The position numbers and the translations under genes were made by a program. 44,453 nt of DNA from an uncultured Chloroflexota bacterium (lineage in GTDB: Bacteria > Chloroflexota > Chloroflexia > Chloroflexales > Chloroflexaceae), in assembly GCA_937120965.1 (NCBI GenBank), contig CAKZKA010000118.1:1-44453 (forward strand). The letters run 5' to 3'. Positions 7,414-14,403 of this stretch are shown piece by piece (position 1 is the stretch's first letter; the number at the start of each line of letters is the position of its first letter). Below the pieces are notes generated by a model. It ran no database searches, had not been told where the DNA came from, and saw only the letters and a list, made by a program, of their open reading frames with translations.

Positions 7414-9667
7414 GGCCCACCGGCGCCTCACCGGTCGCGGCGGCCCGTTCAGCCGGAGCGGCGACCACGGGCCGTCGCGTTTCCAGGAGCGCCGCACCCG
7501 CCAGCAAGCCGAGGAGCGCCATGCCGTACAGCTTGTAGGAGATGCCCAGCAGGCTCAACACGCCGGTCACGGTTCCGTTGAAGAATGACCACTGGTTGCC
7601 GTAGGCGATCAAGGCGAAACTCACCCCCAGCGCCAGCAGGTAGCCCAGGGGCGCCTGCCGTCCCTGGAGGTACAACAACATGGCGGCGAAGGGGATCACC
7701 AGCAGCGTTTCGTAGTGCATCCAGGCCGCCGGGACGCACAGGACCATGAGGAGGAGAAACAGGCCGTATTGCAGCGCAAAGGCCGGGCTGCGCCGGTCGG
7801 TGGGGATCAGGGCCAGCCCGCACACCACCAGCGCCGTGGCCGCCGATAGCGCCATGCCCAGCAGCTGCAGCGGTTGATGCTGAAAAATCGTTGCCGACAT
7901 CGGCGATGCCGCCAGCCGCGCAATGAAGCCCGAAAGGGTCTGATTCTCGACCCAGGCCGTGGTGCCGCCGATCTTCGGGAGCACCTCGAACAGGTAGACC
8001 CGGTGCAACTCCCAGCCCATCGCCGCAATGGCCACACCATTGCACAGCAGCATGCCCAGGGCGAAGCCCCACAGCCCGGCCCAGCGACGTTTGAGCACAA
8101 AGAACGCCAGCAACACGACCGGGTAGAGTTTGAACAGGGCGCCGAGGGCCACGAGCGCCCCGGCAAGGCCGTCGCGCCCTTCGCGCAGCGCCCAGAGCGC
8201 CGCGGTCAGCACGAACAACAGCACCAGGTCGATCTGCCCGAAGGCAATCGTGTCGGCCAGCGGGCGAAAATTCATGACGATCAGCAGTGCCGCGGCGCTC
8301 GGGGAGATCAGGGGCAGGCGCCACATACGCAGCCACAGCAGAGCCGTGGCGATAATCAGGAAGACGTTCATGACCCGGTGGGCGGCCAGCACGCTCAGGC
8401 CGTCGAAGGCCCGCGCCAGCGGCACGAAGAACATCCCGTAGAACGGCGGCACCTTGAAGACATGGCCGAAATGGTTGGTCGCGACAGCCTCCAGATCGTA
8501 GAGGGAGCCGCTGTTTGCCCAGGCGCGGGCGCCGCGGAAGAGAATCCAGAAGTCGGGCGCCTGGCGAGTGAAGGCGTACCACAGGCTCCAGCCCAGGTGC
8601 ACGCCCGCGGCGAGCGCCAGCGTCACCAGGGCGATCTGCGCGCCCCGCGCTCGCCCTGCGCCCGGGGGCAGTCGGCGGCCCCGCAGCGCCCACCAGAGCG
8701 GCAAGCCGATACCCAGCGCGCCTGCCAGCCCCACCCCCACCCCGACCGTCCAGGGTGAGGGGCCAAGCGCCGTGGCTCCATCGAGGACCATGAAGCGCTG
8801 GTACAGCACAACCATCCAGTAGGCGATGGCCAGAACGATGGGGGCGTACTCGCCCGCAACCATCAACCGGGAGCCTGCTCCGCTGTGCTGCCTGAGAGCC
8901 AGCGGCACGATGAGACGGGCGAGCAGCACGCCCAGGCAGGCGATGGCTGCCGCAGCAGCGAAATGGCCGAGGTAGGGCAGCACCTCCAACGGGCGCATAA
9001 CGACGCCGAAGGCGATCAGCGCCGCGCTCACACCCGTGCTCGTCAGGGCCAGACGGCTGCCGGCCCCGGCGAGACGCAGCGCGGCATACGCCAGCGCGCC
9101 CCCGGTGAGGGCGCACAGAGCAAGCCACGGACCCGGCAGCAGCAGGGCGCTGCACTGGGGTGTGAGCGTCGCGTCGAAGACCACCACCCCCAGATGGCGC
9201 CCGTCGCTCGCAATGAGGGGTGCTTCACTCTGGAGGCGCACCTGCACCGTCCCACTGGCGGAGAGTCGCGGCGGGAGTAGCAGGCGGTAGTTCCGCGGGA
9301 AATAGCCGTGCAGGACGAGAGCGGTGACCTCGGCGCCGTTTATCCCGAGCCGGACGACCAGAGGTGTGGAACGTTCAGGGCGGCTGTCAAGCAACGCAAG
9401 TCCCAGGACGGAGGGCGCTCCGGCGGGTGGCTGGGGCAGGAGCAGGGTAGAGTCCCCATCGGTCCAGCGCATGGAACGCCCGCCCAACTGCTCCGGCTCG
9501 TGGAACCCTCGGGCAAACCGATGATCGTTTCCGCCCACATCAACGGTGAGGGGCCATGCGGCGAGAGAGGCCGGCCACAGGAGCGCCAGGACGACGGCAG
9601 CAGCCAGGAGCGTGCGGAGCGCCTCAGCCACCGGCCCGGCAGCTCTCCCAGGAATCTCTCTTAACAA
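7397..9667 (-). CDS. GT87-type polytopic membrane glycosyltransferase (DUF2029)
   Basis: About 756 residues with an N-terminal transmembrane helix, a beta-rich extracytoplasmic segment (about 40-170) and then roughly a dozen transmembrane helices. The segment FWILFRGARAWANSGSLYD followed by FKVPPFYGMFFVPLA matches the acidic first-loop and proline patterns of GT87 mannosyltransferase-like proteins, which use polyprenyl-phosphate sugars outside the membrane. Substrate is not inferable. The frame is open to 9688, but AAAGGAGG lies just inside it, so the TTG at 9667, five bases downstream of that motif, is the more likely start. The -35 hexamer of the divergent gene at 9741 overlaps this start. 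The 3' end overlaps tadC convergently. Confidence 0.75.
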   Translation of the reverse strand: MLREIPGRAAGPVAEALRTLLAAAVVLALLWPASLAAWPLTVDVGGNDHRFARGFHEPEQLGGRSMRWTDGDSTLLLPQPPAGAPSVLGLALLDSRPERSTPLVVRLGINGAEVTALVLHGYFPRNYRLLLPPRLSASGTVQVRLQSEAPLIASDGRHLGVVVFDATLTPQCSALLLPGPWLALCALTGGALAYAALRLAGAGSRLALTSTGVSAALIAFGVVMRPLEVLPYLGHFAAAAAIACLGVLLARLIVPLALRQHSGAGSRLMVAGEYAPIVLAIAYWMVVLYQRFMVLDGATALGPSPWTVGVGVGLAGALGIGLPLWWALRGRRLPPGAGRARGAQIALVTLALAAGVHLGWSLWYAFTRQAPDFWILFRGARAWANSGSLYDLEAVATNHFGHVFKVPPFYGMFFVPLARAFDGLSVLAAHRVMNVFLIIATALLWLRMWRLPLISPSAAALLIVMNFRPLADTIAFGQIDLVLLFVLTAALWALREGRDGLAGALVALGALFKLYPVVLLAFFVLKRRWAGLWGFALGMLLCNGVAIAAMGWELHRVYLFEVLPKIGGTTAWVENQTLSGFIARLAASPMSATIFQHQPLQLLGMALSAATALVVCGLALIPTDRRSPAFALQYGLFLLLMVLCVPAAWMHYETLLVIPFAAMLLYLQGRQAPLGYLLALGVSFALIAYGNQWSFFNGTVTGVLSLLGISYKLYGMALLGLLAGAALLETRRPVVAAPAERAAATGEAPVGLTPGG

Positions 9668-9689
9668 AAGCCCCTCCTTTCGGTACAAT
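9661..9689 (+). promoter_or_regulatory. Sigma70-type promoter for the GH5-like gene
   Basis: TTAACA (9661-9666), a 17-base spacer and TACAAT (9684-9689) match the consensus in 5 of 6 positions each. The predicted start near 9696 gives a 45-base leader to the ATG at 9741. The -35 overlaps the start region of the divergent glycosyltransferase gene. Confidence 0.6.
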
Positions 9690-9740
9690 GCCGGGGTTGC
9701 GCAAACGATGCCGCTTCAACGTAGACCACCGGAAGTACGA

Positions 9741-10880
9741 ATGACCCATCGAACCGCTCAACTCACCCGCCGGTTGATCTTCATCGCGCTTGTTGCCGCC
9801 CTGCTGCTCGTTGCTCTGCGTGCAGCCGCCCCTGGTGACGTCAGGGCCAATCCCTCCCGGCTACCCCTGCCGCGTGTTAGCGTCGAAGGAGGCAGGCTGG
9901 TCGCCGGTGGCGCACCCTTCGAGGTGCGCGGGGTCAACTACACCCATGCCACCACGACCCCGGCGGGTTGTCCTGAACTGCACTTCGGCGCGGATAGCCG
10001 CTGCCGATGGGACCAGGCCGCTATTGATGCCGACTTCGAGCGCATGCGCGCGTTGGGGGTGAACACGGTGCGGGTTTTCCTCAACTACTACGTCTTCGGC
10101 GGCGCCCGTGCCGACACGCCCGGCTACCGAATCACCCCGGCGCTTGACCATCTTGAGGCGCTGGTGGCAAGTGCTAACCGCCGCGGGATCTACGTCATAC
10201 CCGTGCTGCTGGCGAAGTATCCACAGGATCAGTTTACTCCGGAAGGCTTCGAACGCGCCCTGGACTGGCACGTGCGGCCCGTGGCGGGGCGCCTGGCCGG
10301 CAACAGCGGCATTCTGGCCTGGGACCTGTTCAACGAGCCTGACATCGGCAGCCCGATCGATCAGCGCTGCTGGGACTGGGACAACGGCGACTTTCCCCTG
10401 TGTCTTGAACTTGCCGAGGCGCGCATTGCCTTTCTCACTCGCCTCCACTATGAAGTGAAGTGGATCGATCCGGATCAAATGACCACCATTGGCATGGCCT
10501 TTGCCAAGAGCTACTTCCGCCCGGCTGCGGTACCGTCGCCGCTGGCCGGCCTGGTGGATTTCTACTCGTTTCACTACTACGACGACGCGCCCTATGACTC
10601 AGGGCGTTACAGCGCTCACTGGTACTACGGCGAAGGGTTGCCGGGCGACCTGCAACGCGGTATCGCCGAGCTGCGCGCGCTGCGCTGGGGCAAGCCGGTG
10701 GTCGTCAGCGAACTGGGCTTTCCCAGCGGCGAAGGGCACCGTCGCGATACAGCCGAACTGCGCCGCGATCTGCGGATCGGACTACAGACCAGCCGCGAGA
10801 CCGGGGCCACGGGTGTGATCCTCTGGCCCTTCCAACCCACCCCCGAGGAACTGGTCGGCGACCTGTTTACGGCACCGTAG
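9741..10880 (+). CDS. Secreted GH5-like (cellulase superfamily) glycoside hydrolase
   Basis: 379 residues. Residues 1-36 form a signal peptide or membrane anchor (basic start, LIFIALVAALLLVAL core). The mature part reads as a (beta/alpha)8 glycosidase of clan GH-A: VRGVNYTH near residue 63, a long helix with MRALGVNTVRVFLNYY, the acid/base segment WDLFNEPD (Glu near 199) and the nucleophile segment VVVSELGFPSGEG (Glu near 325). Family 5 versus the GH2 catalytic fold cannot be decided by eye. An upstream in-frame ATG at 9711 would add 10 residues before the signal peptide; 9741 is preferred because it puts the basic residues directly before the hydrophobic core. It is divergent from the GT87 gene. 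Confidence 0.78.
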   Translation: MTHRTAQLTRRLIFIALVAALLLVALRAAAPGDVRANPSRLPLPRVSVEGGRLVAGGAPFEVRGVNYTHATTTPAGCPELHFGADSRCRWDQAAIDADFERMRALGVNTVRVFLNYYVFGGARADTPGYRITPALDHLEALVASANRRGIYVIPVLLAKYPQDQFTPEGFERALDWHVRPVAGRLAGNSGILAWDLFNEPDIGSPIDQRCWDWDNGDFPLCLELAEARIAFLTRLHYEVKWIDPDQMTTIGMAFAKSYFRPAAVPSPLAGLVDFYSFHYYDDAPYDSGRYSAHWYYGEGLPGDLQRGIAELRALRWGKPVVVSELGFPSGEGHRRDTAELRRDLRIGLQTSRETGATGVILWPFQPTPEELVGDLFTAP

Positions 10881-10910
10881 TTATTCCGTGGAGCACGTGA
10901 TGCCAGATCT

Positions 10911-11139
10911 GCTTGATAGGCCCCATTCGCGGGGAGCACAATGATAGGATGAAAATACTTGTTCTTGGAAGGGCGAAGCAAACCCTCCCCACAGGGAGAG
11001 GCGCGGGGAAACCCGGTTTCCCCATCCTCTGACAGGATGAAGACAGGTTTTTTTCTTGGGAGGGCGAAGTCCTCCCAAACCCTCCCCCAGCGGGGGGAGG
11101 CTGGGAGGGGGATGGGGAACCTCCCCATCGCGGACATCA
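10911..11139. repeat. Two tandem Family C elements between the GH5-like and radical SAM genes
   Basis: The first runs from GGCCCCATTCGCGG (10919) through GCACAATGATAGGATGAAAATA and a GGGGAAACCCGGTTTCCCC palindrome (11008-11026). The second starts at GACAGGATGAAGACAG (11033), has GGGAGGGCGAAGTCCTCCC, and ends CCCCATCGCGGACATCA at 11139. The final TCA is the reverse complement of the radical SAM gene's TGA stop. Confidence 0.65.
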
Positions 11140-12189
11140 TAACCCCAGCACCTCCCGCACCAGCGGATACAACGAACTCTCGCGCAGCGCCACCGGATCG
11201 ATAGTGCCGGCATAGACCTGATCGGCCAGCGCGCGCTCCTTGATCGCGACCAGCTCGCGCCCCTGCACGCGATCGCGGAACGCGGCATGCTTGAGCAGCA
11301 GGGCCGCCTCGTTGCGCGGCGCAACCCGCCCAGCGAACATCCGGTGCGGCGCACGCGCCTCCAGGCCGAGACCGTCACAGCGATCGAGCAACTCGCGGTC
11401 AATTTCCTGGCGGTAGATCGGATTGACCGTCGGCTGATCGCGGTAGAGATCACGGTAGTAGCTAACCGGATAGTTGCCCACCCGGGCCAGCAGCTCGTGG
11501 ATGCGTACCCGGTGGTGCTCGTTCGGAATGTGCAGATACTCCCAGACCACAAAGTCAACCTGGGCATCGGCGCAGGCCCGCACCACCGAGCGCAGCGCCG
11601 TCTGGCGGTCGGTGACATAGGGGATAATCGGCACCAGCGCCACCCCGACCGGCACGCCTGCGCGCTTTAGCTCACGTAGCATCTCCAGGCGTAGCGCTGG
11701 CGAGGGGGCTTTGCCCTCCAGTCGTTCACTCAGATGCGGATCGGCCGTCACCAGCGTGGTCATCACCACTGCCAGGCTACGCTCGTTCATACGCTGGAGC
11801 AAGGATTTATCCTCCAGCACCATGGCGCTCTTGGTGAGCAGCAAGCAGGGCTGCTCCCGTTCGGCGAGCGCCTGTAACGTCTGGCGGGTGATGCGGTAGG
11901 TCTGCTCCGCGGGCTGGTAAGGATCGCTCAGGGCAGTGATGGCGATCAGGTCACCGCGGTCAACTCCCGTTAGCTCGGCAGCAAGACGCTGCGGCAGGTC
12001 GAGCGGCACATAGATCTGCTCGTTCAGCGGCCGTTCCTGGTAGATCCAGCTATCGCAGTAAGGGCAGCCCAACTCGCAACCGGTGTAGATGCTGAGGGTG
12101 TAGCTGGAGAGGAAAAACTCGTTGATGGTTGGCCGGCGGGGACTCAGGGCCGGGCGCTCGGATAGGGTCTCGCGAATATAGTAGGCCAT
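11137..12189 (-). CDS. Radical SAM protein of the SPL-like/PA0069 group
   Basis: 350 residues. The cluster motif C-x3-C-x2-C is present as CELGCPYC (Cys38, 42, 45) after SIYTG. It is followed by TALSDPYQPAEQTYRITR, characteristic of a radical SAM group related to spore photoproduct lyase and of unknown substrate. Further conserved-looking segments are LLTKSAMVLED and VPIIPYVTD. The enzyme should bind a [4Fe-4S] cluster and cleave S-adenosylmethionine. The ATG at 12189 is the first in frame; only a weak AGGTG precedes it. The TGA stop (11137-11139) coincides with the end of a Family C repeat. A candidate promoter lies far upstream at 12534-12562, leaving a repeat-containing leader. Confidence 0.75.
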   Translation of the reverse strand: MAYYIRETLSERPALSPRRPTINEFFLSSYTLSIYTGCELGCPYCDSWIYQERPLNEQIYVPLDLPQRLAAELTGVDRGDLIAITALSDPYQPAEQTYRITRQTLQALAEREQPCLLLTKSAMVLEDKSLLQRMNERSLAVVMTTLVTADPHLSERLEGKAPSPALRLEMLRELKRAGVPVGVALVPIIPYVTDRQTALRSVVRACADAQVDFVVWEYLHIPNEHHRVRIHELLARVGNYPVSYYRDLYRDQPTVNPIYRQEIDRELLDRCDGLGLEARAPHRMFAGRVAPRNEAALLLKHAAFRDRVQGRELVAIKERALADQVYAGTIDPVALRESSLYPLVREVLGL

Positions 12190-12387
12190 AGGGCACCTGT
12201 AGTCACCCGCTGCACAGCCGGAGAGAGAGGATGTCTGGGAGGAAGCGGCGCTCGCCAGGCATTCCCCCGGGACTCTCAGAGGTAGAGTTTTTTGCGGGGC
12301 GCACCAGGACGCTATGGCTGCCGTGAGCCTTCACCCTCAGCCCCCCTCTGGCTACGCTCAGGGCAGGCCACTCCCGCTCAGGGAGTG

Positions 12388-12468
12388 TAAGGGCGGAGAG
12401 AACATCCGAGCCGACGTGGCTTGTACCGCATTGGAACGCCCCCACGCGCGGCTCTGGTCTCCCCTCCT
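12388..12468 (+). repeat. Family A half element
   Basis: Only the left half of a Family A palindrome is present: AGGGCGGAGAGAACATCCG, then the GTACCGCATTGGAACGCC segment and CTCTGGTCTCCCC. The right half is missing and is replaced by unrelated sequence at 12469. The remaining stretch 12190-12387 contains no supported gene. Confidence 0.6.
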
Positions 12469-12533
12469 TGTGTATCAGCGCGACGCGGATCGCGTTCGGA
12501 TGCGCCGCGCCCTCTGCAATTGCGCTACGGTGG

Positions 12534-12562
12534 ATTGTACCAGCATCCGCGCAAACCGCAAA
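12534..12562 (-). promoter_or_regulatory. Candidate minus-strand promoter upstream of the radical SAM gene
   Basis: On the minus strand TACAAT (12539-12534) is preceded, after 17 bases, by TTTGCG (12562-12557). The -10 is good and the -35 weak. It would give a leader of about 340 bases containing the half A repeat. It could be fortuitous. Confidence 0.3.
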
Positions 12563-12570
12563 GCCGCGTG

Positions 12571-12676
12571 CGTGTTCACATGTGGGGTAAGGCGTCACCC
12601 CGGGAGCGCGGGCGTCCCGCCCGCAAGGGCCTGGATGCGGGCAAGATGCCCGCGCACCCGGGAGAAGTGTGAACAC
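12571..12676 (+). repeat. Family B element, copy 1
   Basis: Starts TGCGTGTTCACATGTGG and ends AGTGTGAACAC, so the termini are inverted repeats (GTGTTCACA/TGTGAACAC). The interior holds nested inverted segments GGGAGCGCGGGCGTCCCGCC and GCGGGCAAGATGCCCGCG. A related hairpin (CCTGGGAGCG...CGCTCCCAGG) follows at 12713-12775. Confidence 0.75.
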
Positions 12677-12798
12677 TTACTACGTGTTTAGCGTTGGGGT
12701 AACCACGCAAGCCTGGGAGCGCGGGCGTCCCGCGTGCATCAGCGTTCGAGGGCAAGAAGCCCTCGCTCCCAGGACGGGTCTGAGCACAGACAGCCGCC

Positions 12799-12827
12799 TT
12801 GCATCCCCGGCGCTTCGGCGCTACAAT
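12799..12827 (+). promoter_or_regulatory. Promoter of the family 2 glycosyltransferase gene, probably leaderless
   Basis: TTGCAT (12799-12804), 17 bases, TACAAT (12822-12827). The ATG is at 12837, so transcription would begin within a few bases of the start codon. No Shine-Dalgarno is visible before that ATG. Confidence 0.55.
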
Positions 12828-12836
12828 CGCGCCGCT

Positions 12837-13901
12837 ATGAGCCACAGCCCGCCGCTCGTTGCCGCGATTGTCGTGAGCTACAATACCGCCGCCCTTCTGC
12901 GCGACTGCCTGGTTTCGCTGCGCGCCTGTACGGCGCCGCTGCGCGTGGTTGTGGTTGACAACGCCTCGCGCGACGGCAGTCCGGCCCTGGTGCGTCGCGA
13001 GTTCCCCGAGGTGGAACTGCTCGCGCTGGAACACAACCGCGGGTTTGCGGGGGGCGTCGCCGCCGGTCTGGCCCATCTTGAAGGTCGGACACTCGATGCC
13101 CGCGCCCCGGACGCCGACGGCTCGTTCCTGGCCGCCCCTATCCCGCGTTTCTACCTCGCGATCCCCTACGTGCTCATCCTCAACCCCGACACCGTGGTGC
13201 ATCCGGGGGCGATTGAGCACATGGTTGCCTTTCTGGAGGCGCATCCGCGCGTCGGATTGGTGGGGCCGCGTCTGCTCAACCCCGATGGCACGCTGCAACC
13301 GGCAGCCTTTCGCTTCCCGACCCTGCTGATGACCGCGCTCGACCTGTTCCCGCCGGGCGAAGTCATGCCGGGGCGGCTGTACGGTTCCTGGTGGCACGGT
13401 CGCTACCCGCAGGAGCGCGACGACGTACCTTTCCCAATTGACCACCCCCTCGGCGCGTGCATGCTTACCCGCGCCGAGGTGCTGGCCACCGTTGGCGCCC
13501 TGGACGAAAGCTACTTTATGTACAACGAAGAGATCGAGTGGTGCTGGCGCATCCGGCAGGCTGGGTGGGCGATCTGGCAGGTGCCGGCGGCGCGGGTGAC
13601 CCACGTTGGCGGGGCGGCAACCGCCCAGGTGCGCTGGCCGATGCTGCTGGCACTCTGGCAGAGTCGTGACCGCTTTGCCGCTATGCGCGGCCCGACCTGG
13701 CGCCTTGCGGCCCATCGGGCCATTGTGCGCGCCGGCATGGTGCGTCTGACCCTGCGGGCCTGGCGCGCCCACCTGCGGGGGCAGATCGATCGTGATGAGT
13801 TGCGCGCGCGCCTGCTGGCCTACGGGCAGATCCTGCGGTTCTCGCAGCCAAACCCGATTGCCCCGCGCCCTTGCCCGCAGGGAGGGCTTGAGCAGGCGTA
13901 G
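12837..13901 (+). CDS. Family 2 (rhamnosyltransferase-like) glycosyltransferase
   Basis: 354 residues with a GT-A fold. Residues 6-40 read VAAIVVSYNTAALLRDCL, the nucleotide-binding start typical of WbbL-like family 2 enzymes. VVDNASRDGS (about 39-48) gives the first Asp motif and LILNPDTVVHPGAIE (about 113-127) the DxD-equivalent NPD. FMYNEEIEWCWRIRQAGW (about 223-240) is the usual E-(D/E)xxW-type acceptor motif. It likely transfers a sugar from a nucleotide donor during cell-surface polysaccharide synthesis on the cytoplasmic membrane face. The ATG at 12837 is preferred over earlier in-frame starts because the promoter lies immediately upstream. An insertion (about 80-105) between the beta strands is longer than in most homologues I know. 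Confidence 0.82.
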   Translation: MSHSPPLVAAIVVSYNTAALLRDCLVSLRACTAPLRVVVVDNASRDGSPALVRREFPEVELLALEHNRGFAGGVAAGLAHLEGRTLDARAPDADGSFLAAPIPRFYLAIPYVLILNPDTVVHPGAIEHMVAFLEAHPRVGLVGPRLLNPDGTLQPAAFRFPTLLMTALDLFPPGEVMPGRLYGSWWHGRYPQERDDVPFPIDHPLGACMLTRAEVLATVGALDESYFMYNEEIEWCWRIRQAGWAIWQVPAARVTHVGGAATAQVRWPMLLALWQSRDRFAAMRGPTWRLAAHRAIVRAGMVRLTLRAWRAHLRGQIDRDELRARLLAYGQILRFSQPNPIAPRPCPQGGLEQA

Positions 13902-14025
13902 CTCCGCCAGACACAGCAATCGCCCCTCGGGTCGGCACAACGAGCGCGGTGCCAGGACCAACGCAACGTCCGTGAGGGCCGAACGCGCCTGCTGTGTAGC
14001 AACCCTGAGCGCGCCGCGCAACTCC

Positions 14026-14054
14026 TTGCATCTGCGGCGTTCCGATGCTATAGT
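14026..14054 (+). promoter_or_regulatory. Promoter of the NYN-LOTUS gene
   Basis: TTGCAT (14026-14031), 17 bases, TATAGT (14049-14054). The predicted start near 14061 leaves a leader of about 343 bases. The -35 hexamer and spacing are identical to those at 12799. The stretch 13902-14025 between the two genes shows nothing else. Confidence 0.6.
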
Positions 14055-14293
14055 AGCAGTGAACCGGCAGCAACCGTTGAGTCGGCGGCCTCAAGGAACT
14101 GTCGGTCACTGAATGGAACTATCAGACGGATGAGGTGGATCCAGGGAGATTTCCCGGTGTTGCGCTTGTTCCGCTACCCCCTGGTCACCGGTAACGTGCG
14201 CCGATGGCACGATGCGATGACTGGCGCTGTTGAGCCAATCACCGCCACGCGCCCGCGTAGTCATCGCGCCCCGGCTCGCGTCCTGCGACTGCT

Positions 14294-14323
14294 GGCGCTG
14301 CATGGGTTGCCATGCGCAGCGCC
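14294..14323 (+). other. Strong hairpin in the long leader of the NYN-LOTUS gene
   Basis: GGCGCTGCATGG pairs with CCATGCGCAGCGCC across a short GTTG loop, with a 2-base bulge. It lies about 80 bases before the start codon. No U-tract follows, so it is not a classical terminator. The rest of the leader (14061-14403) has no gene I can support. Confidence 0.5.
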
Positions 14324-14403
14324 CCGATGGGTAGCCCCGCGTCAGCCCCGAAGTATCTCCTGCCTGCCTTACGACCTACAACACAGGAGCAGATCAACAA
14401 CCA

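Noticed and set aside
9546-9740. Longer N-terminus of the GH5-like protein
   Set aside because: The in-frame sequence before 9741 reads through the divergent gene's start and would bury the signal peptide.
12460-12540. tRNA-like stretch on the minus strand (GTAGCGCAATTGCAGAG followed by GCGCGGCG...CGTCGCGC)
   Set aside because: It resembles a D-arm and one further stem, but no 7-bp acceptor stem, no TTCGA-type T-loop and no 3' end pairing are present. At most it is a degenerate remnant.
12203-12676. Protein-coding gene on the minus strand
   Set aside because: The frame lies in a Family A half copy and a Family B element and has no recognisable domain or ribosome site.
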